Positions 7,664-17,654 of a stretch of 64,000 nucleotides of DNA are shown here, in pieces. A program made the position numbers and the translations under genes. Position 1 is the first letter of the stretch. Each line of letters opens with the position of its first letter. The notes under the pieces were generated by a model that saw nothing but the letters and a program-made list of their open reading frames with translations, made no database searches and was not told the DNA's origin. The DNA comes from SMWD01 sp964629475 (GTDB taxonomy: Bacteria; Pseudomonadota; Gammaproteobacteria; Steroidobacterales; GCA-2729495): positions 62,001 through 126,000 of the forward strand of contig CAZVQW010000004.1 of assembly GCA_964629475.1 (NCBI GenBank). Direction: 5' to 3'.

Positions 7664-10600
7664 ATGACAGGCTCGTCTCTCCTGAAACGTTTCTTCCCCG
7701 CCAAAGGGCTCGGCCCGATGCGCGACTGGTGGAATCCGCGCAACAAGCGCTTCTGGCTGTTGCTGGTTATTTTGCTCTACACGCTGGCTGGCTTTTTACT
7801 GGCGCCGTGGGTAATCCAGAGTCAGGTCATTCCGCGCGTCGCTGAACAACTCGGCCGACCCGTCAGCCTCGATGAACTGCACATTAATCCTTATGTGCTG
7901 AGTGTCGAGGCCCGCGGGCTCCGGTTGACGGAAGATGGCGGTGCGCACTTGTTCGGCTTCGATCGACTGTTCGTCAATTTTCAACTCAGCAGCCTGTTCC
8001 GGCGTGCCTGGACGTTTCGTGAGCTCAGGCTGGACAAGCCTTTAATCGCATTCACCCGTGAAGCCTCCGGTGACACGAACTTCGGCCGCTTGCTCGCTGA
8101 CATCACCACACCGAATTCTGATCCGTCGTCACCGGCAGCGGAATCGGAGTTGGTCCGCCTGGTTGTCAGTGAGTTGGCGATCGAGGGTGGTATTGTTGAG
8201 CTGACCGATTTTGTGCCAGTGCCGGAAGTCAGTTCGCATTTCGAGCCGATCAACATCAATATCAATAATCTGACGACGCTGCCGGCCGAATCCGGCCAAC
8301 AGCAAGTGTTGATTACAGTCGGGTCACATGGCCGCGTGGCATGGAGCGGCAGCCTGCAATTGAACCCGTTGCTGGCGACAGGCCGCCTCGAGGGTAGCGG
8401 GCATTATTTGCCCATCATGTATCGCTATGTCGAAGACCTGGTCGCATTCGAGGTCTCGGAGGGGCAGGCCGAGTTTGCTTTTGATTATAAACTCGAGGCC
8501 GGGGATGACGGCGAGATTGCCGCACAGGTTGATGATCTTGATTTCAGCCTGCGTGATATTGGAATGCGCACCGATGATCCGGTCGTTGAATTTCTGAGTC
8601 TGCCGGAACTGTCACTGACTGCGGGCCGGTTGCAGTGGCCGGAGCAGACAGTTCAATTTGGCGGGCTGGACATCAACGGCGCACGACTCCACGTTATACG
8701 TAACCCGGATGGCGTACTGAACCTGCAGCAACTGGTATTAACCGCTGATGAGTTGCCGGTGGCCGACCCAGGAATCGAACCGGAAGATGAGTTAGTCGTT
8801 CACCCGCTGCAGGGTTGGTTAATTGTTCTGGGTGAGCTGAACATCAATGATTTTGGTGTGGCGTTCGAAGATCAGTCGCTTCAGGGTGGTGTAGCGACAA
8901 CGCGGGCGACGGTCAATGCAACCGTCCGCGACATCTCCAGTCGTGATGATGCTCAATCTCCATTTCAGGTGGGTATCGATCTGGACACGGGTGGATCCAT
9001 TGCTGTGGATGGTCAGCTCGGACTATTGCCGGCACCGGTTCTGGATTCGGCCCTGCAGATCGACCAGCTTGCGTTGCAGATTGCGCAACCCTGGGTGGCT
9101 GAGTCTGCGCGGGTGGAGATCGATGCGGGCCGGGTTAATGCGGACACGCGGATTCAGATGAATGCCAATGAGGTTTTTTCCCTAAACGGCAGCCTGAACA
9201 TCGAATCGCTGGATGTCAGCGATGTCACCAAAGATGAGCGCCTCATCGGCTGGCAGCGACTGGCGATTGATGAACTGGCTGTGAGTGCCACAAGCAACTC
9301 ATTCGAAATTTCTGAAGTGAGCATTGTATCGCCTTACGTCAGCATCCTGATTGCTGAAGACCAGACGACCAACTTCGAGCAGCTGGTGGTCGGTGCAGAA
9401 ACAGTCGCACAGGAGACCACTGCGAACGTTGATGGCGAAGCGACGGCTTCCGCTGCTAACGCACCGGTCATCAAGGTCGGTCAGGTGATCGTTGCCGACG
9501 GTTCGGCGGACTTCACCGATCTTTCGCTGCCGTTACCGTTCGCGGTGCGGATCGGCCGTCTGCAGGGACAGGTTTCAACACTCGCTACCGACAGTAGCGC
9601 ACCCGCTGACATTGACCTGGAAGGTCAGGTCGGTGAATTTGGCCTGACGACCATCGCGGGACGGTTGTTGCCGGGTGCCCCGACGGAACTCACGGACATT
9701 CAACTGGAATTTCGTAACCTGACCATGGCGGATCTCTCTCCATACACCGTGAAGTTTGCCGGCCGCCGCATCGACGACGGCAAACTCGACGTGACGCTGA
9801 AATATCTGATCGAAAGTGGTGCATTGCTTGGCGAGAACAATGTCCTGATGCGGGATCTGATTCTGGGAGAAAAAATTGATCACCCTAATGCCGCCAGTCT
9901 GCCTCTGAGTCTTGCCGTTGCGTTGTTGAAACGTCCCGACGGTACCATTGATATTGACCTGCCGGTCAGCGGCGATGTCAATGATCCGGAATTCAGCATC
10001 GGTGGGCTGGTATTTAAAACCTTCGTTAACTTGATTACCAAGGCAGCAACATCTCCATTTCGATTACTCGGTGGACTTGTCGGCGTGGATGCAGAGGGTT
10101 TTGACCAAATCGAATTTCGCCCGGGTCGATCCGAGCTGACGCCCCCGGAACTCGAAAAACTGCTGAAGTTGACCGAGGCGCTGACGATGCGCCCAGGTCT
10201 TGGGCTGGAATTGCGCGGCACAGCCGATCCGGACACAGACGCGGCGGCAATAAAGGCCGAGCGCGTTGCAATGCGGGTCGAGTCGCATCTGCAAATGACC
10301 GACAGCAAGATGGATGATGCGATGCTGACCCGGCACCGACGCGAAGTACTGGAGAAGCTGGTTCGCGATCAATTGCCTGATCTCGATATCACGCTGGTCA
10401 AGGGGGAGTCGATGCGCCCGAAAGATCCGGCAAATCCAGACGGAAAAAAGTACTCGACGAGCTTGTCTACCTGGCCGCCCTCGAAGCGCGCCTGGTGGCG
10501 TCTGAATCCGTTAGCGAACAGGATCTGGATGAACTGGCCATGGCGCGGGCCGGAGCGGTCAAGGCCGCGGTACTGGCCGACGAACGCCTGACTGCCGAAC

Positions 10601-10698
10601 GTGTGATTATCGACACGTCACGTACCACGGTGATGGTCACGGAAAATGGCTGGATTCCGATGAAACTGGAGCTCGATGCCCAGGCTATTGTTAATTAA
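7664..10698 (+). CDS. AsmA-like DUF748 envelope protein, read with a -1 frame change at 10444-10450
   Basis: One membrane helix (about residues 25-45) is followed by a long periplasmic AsmA/DUF748 region of repeated beta segments (HINPYVLSVEARGLRL, LRLDKPLIAF) and, near the C-terminus, an OmpA-like stretch (IEFRPGRSELTPPELEKL). Such proteins are thought to move or shield phospholipids between membranes. The initial frame ends at 10591 after a 46-residue tail rich in Trp, Arg and Pro that looks out of frame. Shifting back one base within six A residues (10444-10449) restores a plausible end, VLDELVYLAALEARLV up to the stop at 10696-10698, about 1011 residues in total. The zero-frame codons spell A-AAA-AAG, the dnaX slippery heptamer. 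A sequencing indel, a real mutation or programmed frameshifting all remain possible. The start may instead be 7718. Confidence 0.8.
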
Positions 10699-10815
10699 TA
10701 CCTGTTTACCGGAAGGTACGGGCCGTGAAATCCTCGTTGTACAATTGCAAGTTGATTGCAGAGAAGTAACGTCGCATAGGCGACATTGAGCGTAATCCGG
10801 GTTAGCCAATAAAAA

Positions 10816-10843
10816 GGGCTCACGATCCTGCGATCGTGGGCCC
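10816..10843. terminator. Bidirectional terminator between convergent genes
   Basis: A 12-bp stem with one G-T wobble (10816-10827 with 10832-10843) and a 4-nt loop. On the minus strand it runs into TTTTT (from 10811-10815), terminating the beta-propeller gene; on the plus strand the tail is T-rich but weaker. It sits between the DUF748 gene and the convergent propeller gene. Confidence 0.85.
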
Positions 10844-10867
10844 TTGCTTGTTTCCTGTGAGCCGATC

Positions 10868-11821
10868 TCAGCCTGGGTACTGGGCAATCCCCGCGAGAGA
10901 TCTCTGTACGCCGGTCTCGGCGGTCGCTAGCGCTTCTCCCGATTCGAGATCGAGTTTCATGAAAGCGCCGGTGAAGAAGTTGCCGACGAATACCGTGTTG
11001 TCCTCGATCGATGTGCCGATGCCGGCCCATCCGGGAGGTGGCGGCATCTCATACGTGCGAATCACACTGCCGTCGGTGTTTAGAGTTTGTAAAACAAATC
11101 CCTTGCGGAAGTTGGCCTTGATGTGTAGCAGTGTGCCGTCCGCCTGCAGCGTCGATGAAATCGCCATATCGCCACTTTCCGGCGAATAGGTGATCAGGTC
11201 GGGCAGTTGTTTATCTGCTTCGAGGTCATAGCAGAACACACGATTGCCGAGTTCGGAGTTATAAATGAGTGTCTTACCGTCCGGTAGCATCGTTGTCGAC
11301 GTGCAGCCGAGGAAGCCCGGCATGCCGCCGTGGGTTTCCGTGTTGAATTCCTGCAGCAACTCACCTTCCAGCGTGAACTTGAATACGTGGCCGTCGCCGA
11401 AACGTTCGGTGCCGGGCATGAACGGCAGCGTCGTGAGCAGCGGCCGGTCCGGCGGCAGTTTGACTTCGTGGCCGACGAGATGCTCGCCGAAGATCAGGTT
11501 GCCGTCGGCCAGGAAGCAGACATTGGAGAATGACCTGTCGGCAAAATTGATCGTCGGCAGTTGTTTGCCTTCCGGACTGACACGGATGACTGTATACGCC
11601 TGGCTGTCGAATGCCCACAGGTTGCCGTCGGGGCCGAATTTCAGGCCGCCGACCAGGTGTGTCGTGTCCTCGGTCCACAGCACGCCTTTCTCGTTCAGAT
11701 CGGCATCGTACTGAATGATGCGCCCGTCTCCGGCGTGATCGTCGTCTGGATTGTTCAGCAGGGTCACGCCGACAAAGACATCGCCTTTTTCGAACGGCTG
11801 CATCGTGGATTCCTTTGTCAT
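10868..11821 (-). CDS. SMP-30/gluconolactonase-like beta-propeller protein
   Basis: 317 residues from the ATG at 11821; a second ATG six bases upstream is too close to the GGAGA ribosome site to be preferred. Repeated propeller-blade units are visible, e.g. VGGLKFGPDGNLWAFDS, ISPEGKQLPTI-like strands, MLPDGKTLIYNSELGN and LQADGTLLHIKANFR. The pattern matches six-bladed SMP-30/gluconolactonase/strictosidine-synthase-like proteins, which often hydrolyse lactones or phosphoesters with a bound divalent metal. There is no signal peptide, so it should be cytosolic. It is a single gene, closed by the terminator at 10816, and the substrate is not evident. Confidence 0.78.
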   Translation of the reverse strand: MTKESTMQPFEKGDVFVGVTLLNNPDDDHAGDGRIIQYDADLNEKGVLWTEDTTHLVGGLKFGPDGNLWAFDSQAYTVIRVSPEGKQLPTINFADRSFSNVCFLADGNLIFGEHLVGHEVKLPPDRPLLTTLPFMPGTERFGDGHVFKFTLEGELLQEFNTETHGGMPGFLGCTSTTMLPDGKTLIYNSELGNRVFCYDLEADKQLPDLITYSPESGDMAISSTLQADGTLLHIKANFRKGFVLQTLNTDGSVIRTYEMPPPPGWAGIGTSIEDNTVFVGNFFTGAFMKLDLESGEALATAETGVQRSLAGIAQYPG

Positions 11822-11943
11822 TGTCATTCTCCGGATTTCAGGAACCGGCCATTCTACAGGTCGGACCGAATGCCGCAATAAGTAGAAGACCGGCTGCCGC
11901 GACGTGCGTGACAGCAATGTGATCGGCGGTCTGCACCGGGTGT

Positions 11944-12801
11944 TTATGCTGTGGGTTTGGCTGGTTTCTTCCTGTCCGGCTTATTTGGTCGGAACAGGAT
12001 TGCCGTACAGTCGTCAGGTTTTGATGGTTGTCCCTGTTTTTCCGTGGCCATGCGGTTCCGGGCAAGCTCTGTGATCGCGTATAGCGCTTTGTCGACTGGC
12101 CCGGTGCGAATCGTATCGATGATTTCGTCCTGCCGAACGTTATCGGTCAGTCCGTCGCTGGCCAGCAGTAGCGTGTCGAACGGCGCCATGGGCAACTCGG
12201 AACCGATCTCGATACGCATGTCGGCGGACCCGATGACGTTAAAGATCATGTTGCGATCAGCGTGTTGCAATGCTTCGGATTCATCGAGCAGGCCGGCTTC
12301 CATTGCGAAGCCGACCGGTGAATGCGGCGTGGTCAGGAGTTTGAGGGCACCGCGTTGTCCGCACACCAGTAAAATCGAATCACCGACGTGGTAGGTTCGT
12401 ACGTATCCCGGGCCGAGTTCGGCGAGCGCCAGCGTGCTGGCGGATCCGGTTCCTAGGTCCAGGACAGCCCGGTTGGCAGCGTCGATGCCGTCAAGAATGG
12501 CAGTCCGCAGTCGCGGCCCGTTGGTCTCGTCGATACTCGCGACATGCTGGCGAATCGTCTCGACCGTCAGGTTCGATGCGCGCCGGGCGCCGGTCATGCC
12601 GCCGACCCCGTCGGCGACGATCAGCACGAGATAACGGTTATTGACGGGAATGATCGCGGCCGAGTCTTCATTCGGCCTCGGTTTTTCATCATCGGCAATC
12701 GATACGACCGCTACTTCGCCAAGATGCGTCGTGCGGGCTTCCTGTTCGATGTCGATGTCACCGGTGAACAGGCGCGCCTTGTCGAGCACGCCCTTGTGCA
12801 T
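11944..12801 (-). CDS. PP2C-family Ser/Thr protein phosphatase
   Basis: About 285 residues from the ATG at 12801, which has AGGA five bases upstream; a GTG at 12828 would overlap the kinase gene by 11 bases. The PP2C metal-binding motifs are present: RPNED (about 42-46), ADGVGG (about 63-68), a VGDS strand, SDGLTDN and a late DDCTA in place of the usual DN. The two-metal site removes phosphate from Ser or Thr. The gene follows the kinase gene in the same direction with a 16-base gap, so kinase and phosphatase form an opposing pair in one transcript. A Lys/Pro-rich tail follows the domain. The FHA proteins at 32.5 and 36-37 kb are possible downstream readers. Confidence 0.92.
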   Translation of the reverse strand: MHKGVLDKARLFTGDIDIEQEARTTHLGEVAVVSIADDEKPRPNEDSAAIIPVNNRYLVLIVADGVGGMTGARRASNLTVETIRQHVASIDETNGPRLRTAILDGIDAANRAVLDLGTGSASTLALAELGPGYVRTYHVGDSILLVCGQRGALKLLTTPHSPVGFAMEAGLLDESEALQHADRNMIFNVIGSADMRIEIGSELPMAPFDTLLLASDGLTDNVRQDEIIDTIRTGPVDKALYAITELARNRMATEKQGQPSKPDDCTAILFRPNKPDRKKPAKPTA

Positions 12802-12817
12802 GGATTCCTGCAGTGGT

Positions 12818-13621
12818 TTACCAGGCACGCCTGACCAGCTTCTGTGGAATCTTGTTGAAAGCTCGCTCCATTGTGACCGCGTTCTTATAGCGGTCTTCCG
12901 GTTTCAGTTCTATCGCCTTGCGCAACCATTTGAGCATCTTGGGTCGTAGTTTGCCGCGAATTCTCGGGTAACCCGATGGTGGCCACTTAAACGGCCACTC
13001 GGGCAACTGGCCGCTGTATAACTGATAGAGGACGAGGCCCAGCGCGAAGACATCAGATTGAAACATCGGACGACCGAGCGCCTGTTCGGGTGACAGGTAA
13101 CCGACGGTACCGGAACCCGAAGCCCGTTTGACCGAGCGCACGGCAATTTTTGAAAAACCGAAGTCCGTCAGCTGCAGCCGGTTATCGGGAAAAATAATGA
13201 AGTTCTCGGGTTTGACGTCACAATGAATGATTTTACGACTGTGTGCATGGGCAACCGCCGCGAGCGCCTGTTGGGTGAAATCGAGTGCCAGTTCGTTCGA
13301 CATGCGCCGGGTCATGCGGTCGCCGAGTGTCTCGAGGCCGAGTGGCATTGCGATGACGAAATAGTCGTCGATAAAACAGGCATTCTGGATCGGCAGAACG
13401 TTGGGGTGTTCCATGCGCACGGACAATCGTGCTTCGCGGCGAAATTCATCGAGAAAATCGTCATCCATGATGTCGGGGTCGGGAATCTTCAGCGCGACTT
13501 TGACGCCGTGGATCGTGTCGTAGGCTTGATAGACGGCAGCACGTGGGCCGTCGGACAGGCGCCGCTCGATCCGGTATTTGCCGAGTTTCTGTCGGGCTCT
13601 CAGGAGTTTCTTGCGGGGCAC
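12818..13621 (-). CDS. Soluble Hanks-type Ser/Thr protein kinase
   Basis: 267 residues from a GTG at 13621, little more than a bare kinase domain, with no membrane segment. ATP lysine K45 (VALK), the catalytic loop HCDVKPEN (132-139, D134) and DFG (152-154) are present, and YLSPEQA stands for the APE region. The glycine loop is poor (RLSDGPRAAVY in place of GxGxxG), and the HRD arginine is replaced by Cys, so activation-loop control of the RD type is unlikely. With the PP2C gene downstream it makes a compact phosphorylation switch. Activity is likely but the weakened Gly loop leaves some doubt. Confidence 0.9.
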   Translation of the reverse strand: MPRKKLLRARQKLGKYRIERRLSDGPRAAVYQAYDTIHGVKVALKIPDPDIMDDDFLDEFRREARLSVRMEHPNVLPIQNACFIDDYFVIAMPLGLETLGDRMTRRMSNELALDFTQQALAAVAHAHSRKIIHCDVKPENFIIFPDNRLQLTDFGFSKIAVRSVKRASGSGTVGYLSPEQALGRPMFQSDVFALGLVLYQLYSGQLPEWPFKWPPSGYPRIRGKLRPKMLKWLRKAIELKPEDRYKNAVTMERAFNKIPQKLVRRAW

Positions 13622-13787
13622 GAGTGCATAGCCTTCATATTATTTTTCCGGGTCCGTCAGTGATATTTGCCTGATTCTACGCCAGCTTGAGTGCCGACCG
13701 TTAAATGTCTTCCGGCCCACATCAATCGTGAACCTGCTATCCTTCCGGCCCGCGCGTGGCGGGATGCTGCGCCAACCGGTACGAAAT

Positions 13788-14852
13788 ATGGACAACAAGC
13801 TTCACAACGTCAACGTCGTCAATAAGACGATTCTGCCGACGCCGGCCGAGATCCAGACAGAGCTACCGATGAGCGCTGCTGCCGAAGATACCGTGCTCAG
13901 GAGCCGGGAAGCTGTGCATGACATTCTGGATGGCAAGGACAGGCGCCTGTTTGCCGTTGTCGGTCCATGTTCGATTCATGATATCGATGCGGCGCTCGAA
14001 TATGCGGATCGCCTGCAGAAACTTGCGGCCGAGGTCGCCGACTCGTTGCTGATACTGATGCGGGTGTACTTCGAAAAGCCACGCACGACAGTTGGCTGGA
14101 AGGGCCTGATCAACGACCCGGACATGGATGATTCGTTCCACATCCACAAGGGGATCCGCATGGCCCGCAAATTGCTGCTCGACCTTGGTGAGCGGGGCCT
14201 GGCAACCGCGACCGAGGCACTCGATCCGATCATGCCGCAGTACATGGGTGATCTGATTACGTGGACCGCGATCGGCGCACGAACGACCGAGTCCCAGACT
14301 CATCGCGAGATGGCCAGCGGTCTGTCTACAGCCGTCGGCTTCAAGAACGGCACGGATGGTTCTTTGCGGGTGGCTGTCGATGCGCTGCAGTCGGCGCGTG
14401 AGCCGCATCATTTTCTGGGCATTAACCAGGAAGGTCGGACCGCGGTGTTCAAGACGCGTGGCAATGCCTATGGGCATGTCGTATTGCGTGGCGGCGGCGG
14501 GCGACCGAACTACGATACGCAGAGTGTCGCGGCCGCGACGACGACACTGCACAAAGCAGGTCTGCCCGAGCGCATCGTCATCGACTGCAGTCATGCCAAT
14601 AGCAACAAGGATCCGGCGGTTCAGCCGGTCGTCGCACGAAATTGCATCGAGCAGGTCGTCAATGGAAATCGCTCGATTAACGGCCTGATGCTCGAAAGCA
14701 ATCTGCACGCCGGCAACCAGAAAATCACGTCAAATCTGGCTGATCTCGAGTACGGTGTTTCGGTGACCGATGGTTGTATCGACTGGGAGACGACTGAAAA
14801 GACTTTGTGTGAGGCCGCCAAGGCGCTACGTCCGGTGATCGGGCAGCGCTGA
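13788..14852 (+). CDS. 3-deoxy-7-phosphoheptulonate (DAHP) synthase, type I-alpha
   Basis: 354 residues from the ATG at 13788, close to the ~350 of E. coli AroF/G/H; an ATG at 13728 would add an unlikely leader. The enzyme condenses phosphoenolpyruvate with erythrose 4-phosphate in the first step of aromatic amino acid synthesis. Family blocks are intact: VVGPCSIHD, RVYFEKPRTTVGWKG, ARTTESQTHREMASG (PEP and metal site), GFKNGTDG, HVVLRGGGGRPNYD and IDCSHANSNKD. Which of the three feedback types (Phe, Tyr, Trp) it belongs to cannot be told by eye, so no gene symbol is given. It is divergent from the kinase/phosphatase pair and stands alone. Confidence 0.95.
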   Translation: MDNKLHNVNVVNKTILPTPAEIQTELPMSAAAEDTVLRSREAVHDILDGKDRRLFAVVGPCSIHDIDAALEYADRLQKLAAEVADSLLILMRVYFEKPRTTVGWKGLINDPDMDDSFHIHKGIRMARKLLLDLGERGLATATEALDPIMPQYMGDLITWTAIGARTTESQTHREMASGLSTAVGFKNGTDGSLRVAVDALQSAREPHHFLGINQEGRTAVFKTRGNAYGHVVLRGGGGRPNYDTQSVAAATTTLHKAGLPERIVIDCSHANSNKDPAVQPVVARNCIEQVVNGNRSINGLMLESNLHAGNQKITSNLADLEYGVSVTDGCIDWETTEKTLCEAAKALRPVIGQR

Positions 14853-14880
14853 TTTCCTTTGGCCGGCAGCCCCTGCTGCC

Positions 14881-15744
14881 TTACCTGAAGACGACGGTCT
14901 TGTTACCGTTCAGAAATACGCGATGCTCGATGTGCAGCTTGACTGCGCGGGCCAGCGTCATGCTTTCTACATCGCGGCCCACGGCGACGAGTTCGTCGAT
15001 CGAGTGGTTGTGATCGACCCGTTCGACCATTTGCTCGATGATAGGCCCCTCATCGAGTTGCGGGCTGACGTAATGTGCCGTGGCGCCGATGAGTTTGACG
15101 CCGTGCTCATGTGCCTTGTGATAAGGTCTCGCGCCCTTGAATCCGGGCAGGAATGAATGATGAATGTTGATGATGCGCCCGGCCATCCGGTTGCACAGTT
15201 CGTCACTGAGTACCTGCATGTAACGGGCCAGAACGATGAGATTTGCTTTCGTGTCGTCAATAATTTCGATCAGGCGGCGTTCCGCTGCAGGTTTTGAGTC
15301 GGCACTGATCGGTACGTGGATGTAAGGAATGCGGTGCCACTCCGAAAGCGGTGCGAGGTCCAGGTGATTTGATACGATGGCGGGAATTGTCATGCGCAGT
15401 GCGCCGGTCCGGTAGCGATACAGCAGATCATTCACGCAGTGCTCGTGTTTCGATGCGACGATCAGCACGCGCGGCAGTATATTTTGCTCGTACAGTTGCC
15501 AGTCCATTGTGAATTTATCGGCAATCGGCGTAAATCCAGCCGTGAATTCGGTGCGAGAAAATCCCTGATCGGTAGGCGTGAATCGTGTGCGCATGAAGAA
15601 TCGCCGTGTGTCCGGGTCGCCATAGTGGTTCGATGACTCGACGAAACAGCCACGGTCGCTCAGGTAACCGGACACCGCAGCGACGATACCGACGGTATCC
15701 GGGCAGACGACCGTTAGGATAAAAGGGTTCTCTGGCGTGCTCAT
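14881..15744 (-). CDS. purU: Formyltetrahydrofolate deformylase
   Basis: 287 residues from the ATG at 15744, the usual length. An N-terminal ACT domain (VVCPDTVGIVAAVSGYLSDR) precedes the formyl-transferase fold. The catalytic Asn-His-Asp set is visible as INIHHSFLPGF, GATAHYV and DEGPIIEQ. It splits 10-formyl-THF into formate and THF, supplying formate for PurT and balancing one-carbon pools. The stop lies 28 bases from the stop of the convergent DAHP synthase gene. It is divergent from the acyl-CoA dehydrogenase gene. Confidence 0.95.
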   Translation of the reverse strand: MSTPENPFILTVVCPDTVGIVAAVSGYLSDRGCFVESSNHYGDPDTRRFFMRTRFTPTDQGFSRTEFTAGFTPIADKFTMDWQLYEQNILPRVLIVASKHEHCVNDLLYRYRTGALRMTIPAIVSNHLDLAPLSEWHRIPYIHVPISADSKPAAERRLIEIIDDTKANLIVLARYMQVLSDELCNRMAGRIINIHHSFLPGFKGARPYHKAHEHGVKLIGATAHYVSPQLDEGPIIEQMVERVDHNHSIDELVAVGRDVESMTLARAVKLHIEHRVFLNGNKTVVFR

Positions 15745-15845
15745 GCGGCGATTCTGACTGTTTTTCGGGGTCAACGGCAACCCGGCGGGCGCACGGGCAA
15801 GCCCGGGTTGATAGAATACGTCGCCTGAATCAGGAGAAGGTTTCT

Positions 15846-17621
15846 ATGTCTGAATATCACGCACCGGTTAAAAACATGTTGTTTACGATAACCCGGCTTG
15901 CCGGTCTGGATGAAATCAACCAGTTATCAGGCTACGAGGACGCGACACCGGATCTGGTCGAGGCTGTGCTCAACGAGGCAGCGCAGCTTGCCAATGAAGT
16001 AGTGGCGCCGATCAACGAGATCGGCGATCGACAGGGAACGCGTGTCGAAGACGGTAAAGTTGTTGTGCCGGACGAGTTTATGGCTGCATACCGGCAATTT
16101 ACTGCGGGAGGCTGGGCCGGAATTTCTCAGTCAGAGGCAGCCGGCGGCCAGGGACTGCCCTATCTCGTCGGTCTTGCCGTCGAGGAAATGTGGCAGTCTG
16201 CGAGCCTCGCATGGTCGTTATGCCCGCTATTAAGTCAGGGTGCCGCGCACGCCATCCAGGATCATGGTAGCGAAGAACTTCAGTCATTGTTGCTTGAGAA
16301 GATGGTTGCCGGTGAGTGGACCGGCACGATGAATCTGACTGAGCCGCAGGCCGGCTCAGACCTGGCTGCGATCCGATCGTCGGCCGTGCCGGATGGTGAC
16401 GGTTACCGGATCACCGGGCAGAAAATTTTTATTACCTGGGGCGATCACGAGATGACGGAAAACGTTATTCACCTCGTTTTGGCCCGGCTCGTCGATGCGC
16501 CGCCGGGTGTCAGGGGACTGACGTTGTTTGCCGTGCCTAAAAAACTGATTCAGGCGAATGGTTCGGTCGGAGAGTCCAATAATGTTCGGGCTGAGTCTGT
16601 CGAGCACAAGCTCGGCATCCACGGCAGCCCTACCTGTGTCATGTCATTTGAAAACTCTTTCGGCTACGTGGTCGGTGAATTAAATCATGGGCTCGCATGC
16701 ATGTTCACGATGATGAATCATGCGCGTCTTGGAGTTGGCCTCGAAGGTGTATCGATCTCCGAGCGTGCATACCAGCAGGCGCTTGCTTACGCGCGGGAAC
16801 GAACTCAGGGACAGAAAAAAGGCCATGATGGCAGCGTCGCTATTATTGAGCATCCCGATGTGCGCCGGATGCTGATGCAGATGAAAACCTGTATTGAGGC
16901 AATGCGGAGTCTGGCCTATGTTGCCGGTGGGCATCTCGACAAGGCTCATCATGAAGCAGAAGCGGATGACCGCCCACGTGAACTGGCACGGGCGGAATTG
17001 CTGACGCCAGTTGTTAAAGGCTGGTGCACGGAGATGTCCCAGGTGCTGACGTCAATCGGCCTGCAGGTCCATGGCGGCATGGGGTATGTCGAGGAAACGG
17101 GCGCCGCACAACACTTTCGTGATGCGCGGATAACGACAATTTACGAAGGCACGACCGGTATCCAGGCCAATGACCTGATCGGGCGCAAGATCTTGCGCGA
17201 CCAGGGGCAGGCCCTCAAGGCGCTGATCGGTGACATGCAGACGACCGTCGCTGACCTCGAGCGTCACGGCGAGCGGCTGGCAATCATTCGCGGTGCCTTG
17301 CAGGCGGGGGTCGGAGAACTGGCCACTGCCGCACAGTGGCTGGCCGAAAATTTTGCCGGCGACCCGGATACACCGGGGGCCGTATCAGTCAATTTTCTGA
17401 TGCTGATGGGTACGGTTGCGGGCGGCTGGCAAATGGCCCGCGCCGCATCGGTCGCTGTAGACCAGCTCGATGCGGGAGTCGATGATCAATCATTCTTCGA
17501 GGCCAAAATTGTGTCGGCAAATTTTTTCGCAGAACAGGTCTTGCCGTTGGCCGGCGCGTATCGTGCCGGAGTCGCGGCGGGCGCTGACACCATCATGGCC
17601 TTGAGCGACGATCAGTTTTGA
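15846..17621 (+). CDS. Acyl-CoA dehydrogenase, long ~590-residue type
   Basis: 591 residues with the order N-terminal helical domain, beta domain with MNLTEPQAGSDL (FAD and acyl contact), then the C-terminal helical domain with GLQVHGGMGYVEETGAAQHFRD and ITTIYEGTTGIQANDL. The length and extra C-terminal region place it with the long acyl-CoA dehydrogenases that include DmdC-like enzymes and fatty acyl-CoA dehydrogenases of Pseudomonas, not the ~380-residue short type. An AGAAGG ribosome site precedes the ATG. It is followed 33 bases later by the PLP enzyme gene in the same direction; together with FadD-like and hydratase genes further on, the region has a fatty-acid bent. Chain-length preference is unknown. 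Confidence 0.93.
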   Translation: MSEYHAPVKNMLFTITRLAGLDEINQLSGYEDATPDLVEAVLNEAAQLANEVVAPINEIGDRQGTRVEDGKVVVPDEFMAAYRQFTAGGWAGISQSEAAGGQGLPYLVGLAVEEMWQSASLAWSLCPLLSQGAAHAIQDHGSEELQSLLLEKMVAGEWTGTMNLTEPQAGSDLAAIRSSAVPDGDGYRITGQKIFITWGDHEMTENVIHLVLARLVDAPPGVRGLTLFAVPKKLIQANGSVGESNNVRAESVEHKLGIHGSPTCVMSFENSFGYVVGELNHGLACMFTMMNHARLGVGLEGVSISERAYQQALAYARERTQGQKKGHDGSVAIIEHPDVRRMLMQMKTCIEAMRSLAYVAGGHLDKAHHEAEADDRPRELARAELLTPVVKGWCTEMSQVLTSIGLQVHGGMGYVEETGAAQHFRDARITTIYEGTTGIQANDLIGRKILRDQGQALKALIGDMQTTVADLERHGERLAIIRGALQAGVGELATAAQWLAENFAGDPDTPGAVSVNFLMLMGTVAGGWQMARAASVAVDQLDAGVDDQSFFEAKIVSANFFAEQVLPLAGAYRAGVAAGADTIMALSDDQF

Positions 17622-17654
17622 CAGGCGCGAACAGCAAAAAAAGAGGCACATGAC

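Noticed and set aside
10495..10698. Separate small gene after the DUF748 gene
   Set aside because: Its frame joins the upstream gene at the slippery A run and supplies the missing C-terminus; it has no ribosome site of its own.
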